NCBI RefSeq assembly: GCF_022201045.2
Contig: NC_068564.1
Span: 27,371,001-27,435,000 of the forward strand
DNA from: Citrus sinensis
Lineage: Eukaryota; Streptophyta; Magnoliopsida; Sapindales; Rutaceae
DNA: 64,000 nucleotides
Direction: 5' to 3'
Shown here: positions 52,891 through 64,000 of the stretch, piece by piece
How the letters are laid out: every line of letters begins with the position of its first letter
Position numbering within the stretch: position 1 is the first letter of the stretch
Made by a program: the position numbers and the translations under genes
Notes under the pieces: model-generated
The model's input: the letters and a program-made list of their open reading frames with translations, nothing else
Told to the model about the DNA's origin: nothing
Databases searched by the model: none

Positions 52891-53579
52891 ACGGACAATA
52901 GCAAGGCTCAAGAGAAGGGTCGGCGACGGTTGGTGATGAAGCCTCCGCCATGTGGATGGATATGACTTGTCCAACGTGGATTTATTTATTTGTTTATTTA
53001 TTCGGGATTACGCTTGTTGTAATCTCACGCGTATTGCAAACGCATCCGCGCGCGCCATCAAAAACATTCCCAGCCTGGAGTTTCTTGGGCCACAAGAAAA
53101 TCCATTCGGTTCCAAGGATGTGTCCGTGGGCCCCGCTAGACGCTACGCGTCGGTAATTATGATAGACGAAGAATCTAGAAGTGGAAATGACTGGTCCAAA
53201 TACTATCGGCATCAAATAATCAACTGCGTGTGGCTTTTGTTAGTGTAATTTTAGAATTTAATTAAAAGAAAAAGAGTATGCAAATTATTTCTTTTCCTTT
53301 TAAATTTTAATGTAATTTTAGAATTTAATTAAGCAAAAGAGCATGCAAATGTTGTATTCTTTTATATCTGCTGCAAATACAACTTGGCAGAGCAAGTGGA
53401 CAAGTTGGGCAAATTTTCATGCACCTGACCCAAGTTGCTTAATAAAACTGACTGTAACAAGTAACAACTAGCAACCACTGAAAACTAGGGAACAAAACCA
53501 GGCATCAAGCTGGTGATTACATTGGAATAAAACAACAAAACAACATTATACGAGCCAAAAAAAAAAAAAAAGGAAGAAT
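52891..53579. other. SUI1 upstream region and AUGMIN4 3' flank; no gene seen
   Basis: GC-richer to about 53220, consistent with a promoter; the short frames here (52950-53248) have no domain support. From 53250 a 40-base segment (tgtaattttagaatttaatt..) is repeated at about 53243-53265 and 53310-53332. Confidence 0.5.
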
Positions 53580-56500
53580 TTATGAGCTTGGGTGATCTGG
53601 TAATCGTTTGAGGTCCATTTCGACTTGGTGGATTGTCCATTGCATATTTTCCAGTTTCTGTAAGGAAATGTTTAATGTGAGTTGACAGAGGAAACTAATA
53701 TAAAAAGTGAACATTTGCAAGCTGATGTTACCTTTACAATGTCGTGATACTGCCTTGCAATGTTATCGAAGCGTGGATCGACACCTTGATACTCACGAAG
53801 GCGCGTGACCTGGTATGAAGTTGAATTGCAGATTGATAGCAAAATTCATGAGATAGAGAATCTAAAGACAGAATGAATAACAAAAATATCTTCACCCAGT
53901 AATGGTTTTGCAAACATATGCTCTATTACTTGCTTTTTGGAGCACGAGTAATTACAAAAAATTTACACTATTTTTCTGCATCCTCTATTTTATCGGCAAA
54001 TGGTAAAGAATGGATATACCCTCTCTTAACAGAAGACCAATTACAATTGCAAAATAACATATAATTATCAGACAGGATTTAGCGACAATTTCTCAAATAT
54101 ATCTTGTAACTGCATGTCCAGGAAAAGTTTTTCCGCGGTCTTAGGAGAGTAAGCATGAAGATGAACAAACTACAATACAATGCAATTTATTAACACATTG
54201 AAAACAAGAAGCAGAACAAACCGCTTTATTGTATGCAACTGAAGCTTCTTCTGTGGCCTCGACAAGATATTTCCTGACAACAAAAGTAAAAAGCTGATAA
54301 AAATCCTAAAACAAAACCAAAATCCAAAGATACATTGAAACAATGTTATTGTTAATTACCTTATCTTATGCAGGGCTGGTATTGATTCCTGGGTATAAGT
54401 TCCAAGCAGCAACACATGCTCCAAGACCCTACGAAGGTGAATGAACATTTACAAACTACTAACAAAAAGATTAGCAAACTAATGCTGAATCAAACCCATT
54501 TCATTCAGCAGCATATGACAAATTTTGATTGTATATCCCAATCAACAAAACAAAAAATCATAATTTTGAAAGGCTATGCAGCTCCTATGCCATAAGAAAC
54601 AATCCAAAGTCGGTAACCAGTGCAACTAACCTCAGTTTTGCACTCATGGTCTCACACCTTTTACACAGCCAAGTTTTTTGAAGTTCATCCTATTCACCAT
54701 TTAGACAGTAAATTTAGAGTTACTCGAGGAAGCAAGAAGCAGAACGAAAAAAAGTACTAAAAAGTAACAAAGAGTTAATGCATGCATATTTTGCTATGTA
54801 GAATGCTTACATATTTATGTTGATGTTGCAACTTCAAATCTTTGACAAGTTTAATGAGCACTCCCAGTATTTGCTCTAAGACCTTCCAAAATGAAATTTT
54901 GCATGTTAAAAACCACCACAGAAACCCATGCCTCCACTCCAAGGCATGATCTCACATACTACGAGGCACACTTTTGATGAAATAAATAGCATAAATAAGA
55001 TGTATAAGTTTCGCTTCACCTACATTGTAATATTCTGCAAATTTTCTATCTGCAGCGTACAGGTCCTCCCGCAAAGCCGCTTCTTCCCTTTCAATCTCTT
55101 CAATTATCATCTTGACCCTGATAAAATGAATTGCAACTAAATTGAATATCCCACATTAATGAGATAGTAAATTTCCGGTAAACAAAAATATGAATGATTT
55201 AAGGAGAGTAACTCAAACCTTTCTGGAAGACGAGCTGTTGACATGTGATTACCAGAAGCTGAATCTGAAATGGAAAGGAAGCTAATATTAATCACATATA
55301 CGAGTCATTGGGTATATAGCAGCTGGTTTGATCATAAACTTTGCCACAGATCATTGAAACAATAAGTCACATAAATAGAACTGAAAAAAATCGTAGGGGA
55401 TAGGGTGCATGAGACTACCAATGTCATCAATGAAGGCATCAGCTAGCTTATCACATTTAGCTTTTAGTCGAGCCTCAATCTCTCGAGAAACAGAGATCTG
55501 GTATTCTGCAGTATCCTGCATCATCAAAGACATGGCATCAAAGGTTCAGATGGAAGTTAAAATGGATCACATAATATAAGAGAGGACGTACTTAATCTAA
55601 AGCTTTGTATAACAACAGGAACCTTAGATAAACAGAAACCGAAGGGAACAAATTAAGAAAGCCTTATATTCAGTTAAAGCATGGGATTATCGTACCATGG
55701 ATAATGGAGTTTGTTGGAGCTGGGTTTGCCATAAATAAGCAGGTGTAATTCCAAGAAAGCGATTAGGAACACCACCAACTCCAGCTTCGGCATCACCAGC
55801 AATAAGGGCATTGTTCCCACCAGAGATGCTGTTCATGGAAGTATTGGTATAATTCATCGAGTTAGAGCTGGAGCTGATTGTAGCACTGGTACTTGTACTA
55901 TCAAGTGAACTACGTGACATTGTACTCCATTTCTCAATTTCATCCTCAAGAATTTCACCATCTTTTGATATAAGCGGAAGCCTCAACCTTTGAGCTGCTT
56001 CTGCAACAACCAATCGGTGCTCTAGAGTCTCATATACCTAATAGCAAGTAAGTTCACAGTTCAGTTAGCTTAGTAACTAAATCAACAAAATCTGCATTTC
56101 ATTCCCAAGCAAAAATCAGTTTCTCTCATTGGTGATCAACAAGCATGGTATACGATTATCACCAAACAATAAACACACCCTTTTGAAAATACAAATCTTA
56201 TAACATAAAATATAGATTATGTCAAAAGCCTACACTAAAATTAATCCAAAATCCATCGTATCATATTAGAAATTAGAACCTGAGGAGAGCTCTTTAAACC
56301 AAGTTGCGAGGATAGTCCTTGAACATCACGAATCCCTCCAAGATTAGCAACCGAAACAGCTTGCTGATAACCTTCCACCATAGCAATCGCTTCACAGTAT
56401 ATAGCCTACATTAAATCCATTATAAATATACATAACAGTGTGTTATGTAATTAAATAAATGAAAGAATACAGTTAAAGTTTTAAGCAAATCATAATATCA

Positions 56501-56861
56501 AGCAACATTAATTCATGACAAAATGAAAAAAAAATCACCATGGCTTCCAAATAGCGCAGCCTCTCTCTTGACATTTCCTCTCTTGCCTGAGACAAAAACA
56601 AATAAAAATAAAATTACAATTTTACCTACATTTTAAGTTAGCCAATTAAAATTCAGCAATTGCAGCAAATGAAAAGTGAAATTCAGCAGTACAATTAATG
56701 GAAATGTTAAGGGAGAGCGAATGTACGAGCTGGAGATCGTAGTGGGCTGATTTTGAAACGAGAGAACCATCGGGAGCCAAGCAGTGGCGCTCCAGCAGAT
56801 CAATCACTTGGCTCACGTCTGCCGGCAGGTTCTGATCTCCACCCTGTAGACCCTTCACCAT
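53580..56861 (-). CDS. AUG4: AUGMIN subunit 4 (HAUS4-like)
   Basis: Thirteen coding exons on the minus strand, first to last: 56727-56861, 56539-56586, 56280-56405, 55696-56037, 55419-55515, 55219-55264, 55024-55117, 54811-54882, 54631-54689, 54360-54428, 54222-54273, 53732-53809, 53580-53657. They sum to 431 aa with all phases agreeing. It opens MVKGLQGGDQNLPADVSQVID and includes REEMSRERLRYLEAM, RLVVAEAAQRLRLPLIS, VPNRFLGITPAYLW, EYYNVLEQILGVLIKLVKDL and a C-terminal QYHDIVKKLENMQWTIHQ. Mostly helical, with probable coiled coils, no catalytic motif. The augmin complex recruits gamma-tubulin rings to existing microtubules for branching nucleation in spindle, phragmoplast and cortical arrays. 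A Ser/Thr/Asn-rich linker lies in exon 4. Recognition rests on similarity to Arabidopsis AUG4 from memory. Confidence 0.9.
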
Positions 56862-58115
56862 CTAAAAGCGGTGGCGTTTTTGTGGTTGGGTGGTTGATGA
56901 ATGATAGTGTTGCTGTGATGTGAAGGGAATTTGTGAAGTGAACTGAAAAGAAATGGCCGGCCTTTGATAATTGAAACTTGAATTTCAATACAACTCCAGT
57001 TGGGAGGAAAAATGTTGGGTGGTTGTAACTTTACTAAAATACCCCAATATTTTTGAGGTACGGTTTATTCTTATTTAATCCCTATAGTTTGTAAAAAGTT
57101 GTATACTAACCATAGATGGTTCATCATTCGTCTCAAATTAGTCCACCTACAACCGTCAACGAACAGCAAGGTCTGTGGTTCATGACTTGAAAATTGAATA
57201 TGAATGGCCTGACCTCGAGGCGGGCTAAGCGGACCTAACCCGATCAACCCAATCTAATTTAGGCTAACTTAATCCAACTCAATTAGCTTAATCAAATATA
57301 ACACAACTTAAATAAGAGGTTGATTGAGTTAATATTTTTCAACCAGTTAATGATTGAGTTGGAGGTTTGTTAACATAAACCCATATGACCCAAAAACAAA
57401 AAGAGTCATAGTAAAATTAATGACAATTGTCAACTCAATTATTATTATTTCATAAAAGATATTTTTTTTATTGAACCTAATATTGATTGAATTCTTTTAA
57501 TTCAGAATTCAGACTATTTAGTAATTAAATCCAATTTATTTTCTAAAAAAGTAAGTTGATAAATTTTTAAACTTAACATCATATAACTTTTTATACAATT
57601 TTTATTTTTGTTATTTTATTTGATAATAGATGTTGGATATAATAAACAACATTTAGTGTCATAATGGAGAATTAACTTGTTTTTTTCCTATTTAAAATGA
57701 TTTTTTAAGTACTAAATAATTTTATTTTATCTTTTTTATATTTGAAAATTTTTTTAATATTTAATTTTTATTAATCCAATCAATCCAATCCAACACAACC
57801 CAACCCAATTAATAGTAGATTAGATTGGGTTACATTTTCATTAACCCGATCCAATCCAACCCAAAACCCAAACCAATTGAAGACGAAGAGAGGGATTAAC
57901 TTGCGAGAAATATAAAATTGTGGAACAAATGTGTTAATGCATTTAAACTGAAGGGAAGAAATTGTCTGAAGGAGTATTTAGTAAATTCGATAAAAATTTT
58001 CAACGCATATAAATCCTTGAACTCATTAAATTGCCAGTTTCCTGGTTTCGAGTTGCATTTGCAGCGGAAAATTCTGTAGGGGGAAAAAAATATCACCTCT
58101 CTGTGAAGTAATTTG
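56862..58115. other. Divergent intergenic region between AUGMIN4 and the LRR gene
   Basis: Holds both promoters. A block at about 57215-57880 has clustered AACCCGATC/CCAATCCAACCC motifs at both sides of an AT-rich core, like subterminal repeats of a degenerate non-autonomous hAT element, but no clean inverted termini or target duplication were found. Confidence 0.4.
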
Positions 58116-61084
58116 ATGGAAAGAAACGAAGCTGCTACAAAGAACAAAACTACTTCGTTGAAGAAACTCGATTTATATCCTGGTAAGTCTCTCTCTAAAT
58201 TAATGAATTTACACATTTAGCTTTCGAATTGCAGGCTCAAAATTCACAAAATAATTTCTTTTGGGAATACTTTTTCTGTTGTTGAAGTTCAAAATTTGAC
58301 GGAAAGAAACGAGGCTACTAAGAACGTAACAGCTTTTTTGAAGAACCTCCAATTCAATTCAAGTAAGTCTCTCTCTCCCCCCCTTTCTATGTGAAACTTT
58401 TTTGAAGGTTACAGATTTAATTTATTTGTTTATTTATCTATTAATTACGATTAAATGTATCTATTAACTATTTATACGATAATGGGTCTGCGAATTTAAT
58501 TTTGGGTATCAAGTTGATTTTAGATAGCTTACATATTAATTTTGGCATGTTAGTGCCAGATAATTTCTGTTTGGTTGTTGAAAAAGTAGTGAAAAATGAC
58601 TTTGAGGAAGGAAGATTATGGCATGTATCTCTTGACGTTTTGATTGTTGTTAGAAACAATGACATTGAGCTTAATTGAAGTTCTTAGCTTCTGTGATAGA
58701 AGTATAGAACTTCGGAAGGACCAATACTTTAATTGGGTGATGTGGTTAAAAATACCGTTAGTTGTAAGATGTTGGTGGAGTTGTAACTTTGTGAGCTTAT
58801 TTATTAAGGTTTTCTGATAACAGGACTACCTCATGAGAAGTCAAAGCCTCCAAGCTTAGTCAGCTTGTGTCTTGGAATTGTTGGGAAGCATTTGGAGGAC
58901 ATCATTGGTGATTTGGATGAGATTGCAATCAACTTTCCTGTGGATATTAAGGTTGTCTAATGATTTTCTTTTTCTTTTTCTCTTTTACTTTGTTTTCCAG
59001 TAACTTGAAGAGAGATTGAGGACTTTGATTGGTACAACATAAAGTGCTATAGACTAATCTGAGTTTTATGCAACGTATGAGGCAGTTATATTATTAGAGT
59101 GTTTTAATTGTTGCTCCATTGGAAGTTTTGCATCTACACTTTTATTTGAGACAATTTATTTGTATTGCCTAATGTTTGAATATCATTGAGTGACAGATAG
59201 CAATAGCATCAATTGCCCGGAGAAGAAAGTTACTAGCTGATGATGTTATCATGTCTTTAGCTGATAGCTCCTGGGAAATTCTTGACATTTCTGGTTCAGA
59301 TGTTTCTGATTTTGGTTTAGTTAAAGTGGCTCAAATGTGCAAATCTCTAAAAGCAGTGGATATAAGGTACTGAATTTTGGTTATAAGCTTGGTAGTCTAT
59401 TCCATTGGTACATTTTAGTTTCACAAGGTCTAATGAATGATTTATTTAATTATTTTTTTTCTAGGTGTTGTATTCTTAATCCATTTCATAATTGTTTCTG
59501 ACCAATGAAAAGTTAACTAGTTGTATAATTGTGCTGCCAAACTTCTGTTTTTGTATTGGGACAATTCACTTATATTGATATTGTTTCAATGCAGTTGCTG
59601 CGACAGAATTACTGCTGCTGGTGTCTCTGAATTTCTTCTTCACTGCCATTCATTAGAGACATTGAGATGCGGGTACATTCTCTTCCCAAAACATTACTAG
59701 CATTTTGTATTCCAATCATGAATTCATGCCCAAATACTATGTCTACTTGCAAGCTTCTGGATAAGCAGCCATTCTATGTTTTATCAAATTTGAAACAATA
59801 AAAAAATAGAAGATAAAAGACCCTTATGCTTCATTCCTTGTCCCTTCTTTAGTGAGGAAACTGGAAGAGTGATAATGGAGGTCCATTATATATATTAATC
59901 CTTTACATATACGTATGCGGTTTTCAGTGTTAATCTCTCTTTGTATTTGTATTGTGAAAATTCCGGTGTACTTTTGTATACAGGAAAGAGAGTGGTGCAT
60001 AAGAACTTTATAAGGAAAGTCAACTAAGTATGATATATTAAAGCATATGATTATCAGACTCAGTTGCTGTAGTTTGTTTTGCATGCAATTATATGATTTC
60101 TAACTTGGTCAAATTGTTCAATACTTAATGAAAATGGCTGTTTGTTTTACAAAGAAATTGCAAATTAATTTATTGTAGCATAGAACTGTCTACTCCACGT
60201 GTTGTCATGCTGATCCTTTCATGGGTCATCTAGTTAGCTCAGGGTTTTGGGGGTTTTGACTAGTGATACACACATCACAACAGACTATGAACCAAACTTA
60301 ATGTTGCAGAGGGTCACCACGGAGCAATCATGCTGCACGAAGATGCTTGGGTATTTTGAAACCAAAGCTGAATGATGTGGAGGGAGATTCCTGGGAGGAA
60401 CTTGTAAATACCGATATTGGTCACGGTGCACAGTCTTTGCGCTGGTTTGTGTGGGTACGGGGTTTTATCTTTAGTTGTAGATGTTATCAATTATTAAATT
60501 TTTGTGGTCTAAGCTTCTGTAGCTTGTAATATTGATATTAGTCTCCTACCATTTATGGTGTAGAAGAGCTATATTAACTTGCTTGATGTTCTTGTTCAAA
60601 TAGAGGAGTTTGGCTCCTGCTTATAAGGTTTTCTTTCCTGAAGCGCACCCACTTATATCTCTGTTTGCAGCCAAATATTGACAAAGATTCGATAGAGATG
60701 ATGTCCACTGAATGCCCGCGTATCATAGTAAATCCTAAGCCATCACCTTTTGGATTTAGAGGGTTTGAAGTTCCAAGGGAAGCATTTCCAGATATTACAT
60801 TGGACGATCCATTTGTCAATGATATCGATCCCAGCGCATGGGCAGTGCCTCGGTTTGCATCAATGGGCATATCTACATCCCTTTTGAGTCCCAACGAGTT
60901 ATCTATGGCTGAAAAATTTAGACTTGCCTTTGTGGAAAGGGACACACGATTGGCACCAAAACGAGCAAAAAATGCAAGGCAACACCAGCGACGTGCAGAG
61001 AGGGAGTGGATGGAGACAAGTACAAGCGCGAAGGCAATAGCTCTGGCTTCGAAAGCAACCAAATCTCTCAGTAGTCGGAAATAG
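58116..61084 (+). CDS. RNI/leucine-rich-repeat-like protein, uncharacterised
   Basis: Six coding exons: 58116-58182, 58824-58951, 59197-59366, 59595-59672, 60310-60454, 60671-61084; 333 aa with phases 1, 0, 2, 2, 0. Begins MERNEAATKNKTTSLKKLDL. The centre has two or three RNI/F-box-LRR-like repeats: SWEILDISGSDVSDFGLVKVAQMC, LKAVDISCCDRITAAGVSEFL and HSLETLRCGGSPRSNHAARR. The last exon is a conserved-looking tail with IIVNPKPSPFGFRGFEV, an acidic DDPFVNDIDPSAW segment and a basic helical end (RAKNARQHQRRAEREWME). No F-box was seen. The family is plant-conserved as far as I recall, but I know no assigned function. A decayed copy of exon 1 follows in intron 1. Confidence 0.82.
58290..58375 (+). 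repeat. Duplicated copy of LRR-gene exon 1 with its donor site
   Basis: About 85 bases repeat 58108-58195: atttgacggaaagaaacgag against atttgatggaaagaaacgaa, then a similar gaag..ctc stretch and the shared end agtaagtctctctct. The start ATG has become ACG, so this copy cannot replace exon 1 by its own start. Confidence 0.75.
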
Positions 61085-61765
61085 TGTTCGGATTTCTTTA
61101 ATATGGTTGTACTCCTAGTAATCATTAACCAGTTTTCATTGTTTTATTTTGTTCTTTAATCCTTTTTTGTGTTAAATGTAAATAATAGATCTGTGAAGTT
61201 TTTTAGCGTTCTATGGCACAAGGTTGTCATCTGATTGTTCTGAAGAAATTTCACCTGGTGTTATATAGTTTATAGAAAAAAAAAATACGTGGCCACAGCA
61301 TCGAAAATCAAATAAGAACAACATTTTGATAATTGTATACTGAATTTGGGATTGATTTCCTTAATAAATTTATAGATCGGTATTTGGGGTTGGTTGTGGT
61401 TCGTTCATTTACGGTCAAATAATAATTAGTAGCTTCTCATCATACTCCAGTTATTTTAAGTTTCCTTAGCAAGCAGATAAACGACACGGATATACCCACG
61501 AAACATATTCACACACATCTGATGAGATATGATTAATTCAACTTGCCATTTAAAGTTGCAAATATCTCCAGCCTCTTTTTTTTTTTAATTTAAATAAACA
61601 ACTTTGGCCAAAAGAAAAATGAAGTGAAAACTACAGAAAAGTGAAAGAATGAAACGCTAATCCTATTGGAAGAAGTTGACGAAACAAAAAATATATTTCC
61701 TTTCTGATCTTTTTATGAATCCTCATGCCTCATGCCCCATGGCCCTGAATCAAGAGCTCAGTTAT
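61085..61765. other. Convergent 3' regions of the LRR gene and aconitase
   Basis: AT-rich with no coding support. Possible polyadenylation signals lie near 61180-61190 (plus) for the LRR gene. Confidence 0.6.
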
Positions 61766-63872
61766 TTACTGTTTAATCAGATTCCGGATAACATATGGAA
61801 GAATGCCCCCATGGTCGAAATATGCCAGTTCCACCTGCAGAGTGAATTTTAGATTTTTAGGTTGAAACATTGAAACAAAATGAATAAGAGACTGGTAAGG
61901 AGACTGCAACAGTACCTCCGTATCAAAGCGTACTGTACATGTGAAGGATTTCCCAGTGTCGGTTGTGACAGTAATGTCTTGGCCAGGCCTTATCTCACTG
62001 ACTTTATTTGGTAAGTTGATTGTGTAGCGCTCATGACCAGCTAACCCCAGTGTGTCTGCATCCTCCCCAGGCTTGAAGCAAAGAGGAATGATGCCCATAC
62101 CAACAAGATTACTACGATGAATTCTCTCAAAGCTCTTGGCAATCACCGCTTTCACACCCTGACAATGTTTGGAGATTTTTTAAGGAAATAAGCAACAAAG
62201 AACAGGTTCCAAGAACGGAAAAATGCCAATGGCAAGGGTAAGCGAACTCACCAGAAGCATTGGACCCTTAGCAGCCCAATCACGAGAACTGCCACTTCCA
62301 TACTCTGCTCCAGCTAGGACAATGGTCTCATGGCCAGCAGCCTTGTACCTCTGCAAGTACCATGAAATTCATTAGTAAATCGTCAACAGCTACTACTCCA
62401 GCATTAGTTTCATGTTGCTCACCATTGCTGCATCAAAAACATAAAGCTTCTCTCCTGTTGGAATATGAACTGTTTTTGGGCCAACTTCTCCATTCAAGAG
62501 CTTGTTAACAATGCGAATATTGGCAAAGGTACCCCTTGCCATCACTTCATCATTACCCCTACGACTACCATAAGAATTGAAGTCCTTGCGATCCACCCCA
62601 CGCTCAAGCAGATATTTTGCAGCAGGGCTGTCCTTGTGGATACTTCCTGCCGGAGAGATATGATCGGTAGTAATACTGTCACCAAAATTGAGCAAGCAAT
62701 AGGCATCCTTCACTCCATGGGGACCTGGTGGCTCCATAGTCATGTTCTTGAAATATGGAGGCTCGTGAATGTAGGTTGAGTTTGGATCCCAAGAGTAAAG
62801 CGTGGAAGTGGGAACAGACAGCTGATTCCACATAGGGTTGCCCTTTGTGATAGCCTCATAAGTACTCTTGAACATGTCAGGTAAGACGCTAGATTGAACA
62901 ACCTACAGCGAGACACTCCACGTTGAGGCTAAATAATAAAAGACAAAACTAATATACTTTCTCCAAGCACAATATAACTTACCTCTGCAATTTCTTCATT
63001 ACTGGGCCATATATCCTTAAAGTAAACACCCTTTCCATCTTTCCCAGTTCCAATTGGCTCCTTTTCAAAGTCTATGTCAACCTAAAAATTTTAAAAATAA
63101 AAAATTAACGGATTATGGACATTGGTTGATTCAAAAGCATGTCATGTAACTAGCATAAAGGCTTATGAAAGAAAGTTTCAACTCCTAGTTGTAAATTATA
63201 ATAATGTTCCATGTCTGCAAATTAGCTTCAGATCATAAGGATAGCAACAATTCTATAAGAATATTTGACTAGAAGTTATATACTTACTGTGCCAGCAAGG
63301 GCATAAGCAACAACTAATGGAGGAGATGCAAGATAGTTAGCTCTTGTCAAAGGATGTACACGACCTTCAAAGTTCCGATTACCGGAAAGCACAGCAGCTG
63401 CAACAATGTCTGCAGAGAAAACCAGTAAAATGTTGAGTGGGAATTAGCTTCAAAACAGAGAATGATGGATCACAAACTGCCACAAAAATTATGATGTAAA
63501 TGGTTTGAGAGTTAATGTGTAACCAGATTAAAACTTATGCTAAAGTTTGTAATGCAGTCTAAACTGATTCTAAAAGGTACCAAAGATAATTAACAGTTAC
63601 CATTTTCTGTAATTGCAGTAGCAACTGATTCATCAAGATCTCCAGAGTTTCCAATACAAGTAGTGCAGCCATAGCCAACAATGTGAAAACCTTGTTGGTT
63701 CAAGTACTTTTGCAGGCCACTACAGACATTGAAACAGGACCATGTAACTTAATTTTGTAAATATACAACCACATGGAAAAGCAAACTGATCATTGATGAC
63801 ATACCTCTGTTGCAGATACTTTGTAACAACACCAGAGCCTGGTGCAAGGCTTGTTTTGACCCATGGCTTAAC
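61766..63872 (-). CDS. ACO: Aconitate hydratase, C-terminal part (runs off the right edge)
   Basis: Eight exons on the minus strand are visible: 63805-63872, 63601-63719, 63288-63409, 62983-63081, 62423-62902, 62252-62350, 61916-62158, 61766-61834 (stop TAA 61766-61768). Sequence covers [32 protein letters not shown] (two of the cysteines that hold the 4Fe-4S cluster), [89 protein letters not shown] and an end [15 protein letters not shown]. It interconverts citrate and isocitrate in mitochondria and cytosol; the IRP1-like plant aconitase type fits. The N-terminus and any targeting peptide are outside the window. Confidence 0.96.
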
Positions 63873-64000
63873 CTGGCATATTATAATGTCAAGAACATAT
63901 TAGAAATCCATATGCATACACGATACAGTGGTCAAAGACAATCAAACGGGCTCTAAATCCATTTGCATGTCAGATATCAATTGTACGCAATACTCATCTC

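Noticed and set aside
52950-53248. 98-codon frame upstream of SUI1
   Set aside because: Overlaps other open frames in a GC-richer promoter region; no recognised similarity and odd hydrophobic start.
57215-57880. A complete non-autonomous hAT element
   Set aside because: Motif clusters resemble subterminal repeats but no matching inverted termini or 8-bp duplication could be found.
60574-61125. 183-codon antisense frame over the last exon of the LRR gene
   Set aside because: The plus-strand exon fits the six-exon gene with correct phases; the antisense frame has no domain or splice support.

Overview
This window is AT-rich nuclear DNA of a flowering plant, most likely a woody eudicot. The evidence is spliced genes with GT-AG introns and plant families: CPK29-like calcium-dependent protein kinases (CDPKs), an ACD6/ITN1-like ankyrin-PGG protein, SUI1/eIF1, AUGMIN subunit 4 and aconitase. 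It also carries dense nested plant transposons. A Citrus-like genome is only a guess.

Left third (1-20 kb) is a transposon graveyard. The end of a minus-strand LTR element (1-858, 464-bp LTR, tRNA-Met-type primer site) abuts a decayed minus-strand Copia element (859-4564). The Copia element is cut at its gag/protease side by a Gypsy-type LTR (4565-13040). That LTR holds a complete solo LTR (5028-6364, 5-bp TSD) and a complete hAT element (7130-12285, exact 8-bp TSD, decayed transposase). Further right are an LTR-like relic, a MULE transposase/OTU-protease relic, an ankyrin-gene pseudogene and an 813-bp MULE-type MITE.

Middle (20.8-51 kb) holds three tandem CPK29-like genes on the + strand. 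CDPK1 (20874-26115) has one frameshift in the ATP-binding loop and two consecutive calmodulin-like blocks, eight EF-hand positions in all; a splice that removes the first stop codon would join them in frame. CDPK2 (39181-43506) carries at least two frameshifts and looks dead. CDPK3 (46490-51075) is intact, 529 aa in eight exons. Between CDPK1 and CDPK2 lie an intact ankyrin-PGG gene (29904-32193), two SINE-like retroposons, and a second copy of the Copia + Gypsy-LTR block (32305-37513). CDPK3 is flanked upstream by a MULE MITE with a perfect 9-bp TSD and contains a 1.0-kb hAT MITE in intron 1.

Right end (51.6-64 kb) is ordinary gene-dense DNA: SUI1/eIF1 (minus), AUGMIN4 (minus, 13 coding exons), an RNI/LRR-like gene (plus, 6 coding exons) and the 3' part of aconitase (minus, running off the window).

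The functional themes are Ca2+ signalling (the CDPK array) and a possible defence or membrane-signalling ankyrin gene, beside housekeeping genes for translation start, spindle microtubule nucleation and citrate metabolism. All exon boundaries were read by eye from splice signals, reading frame and comparison among the three CDPK paralogs; no search or transcript data was available.
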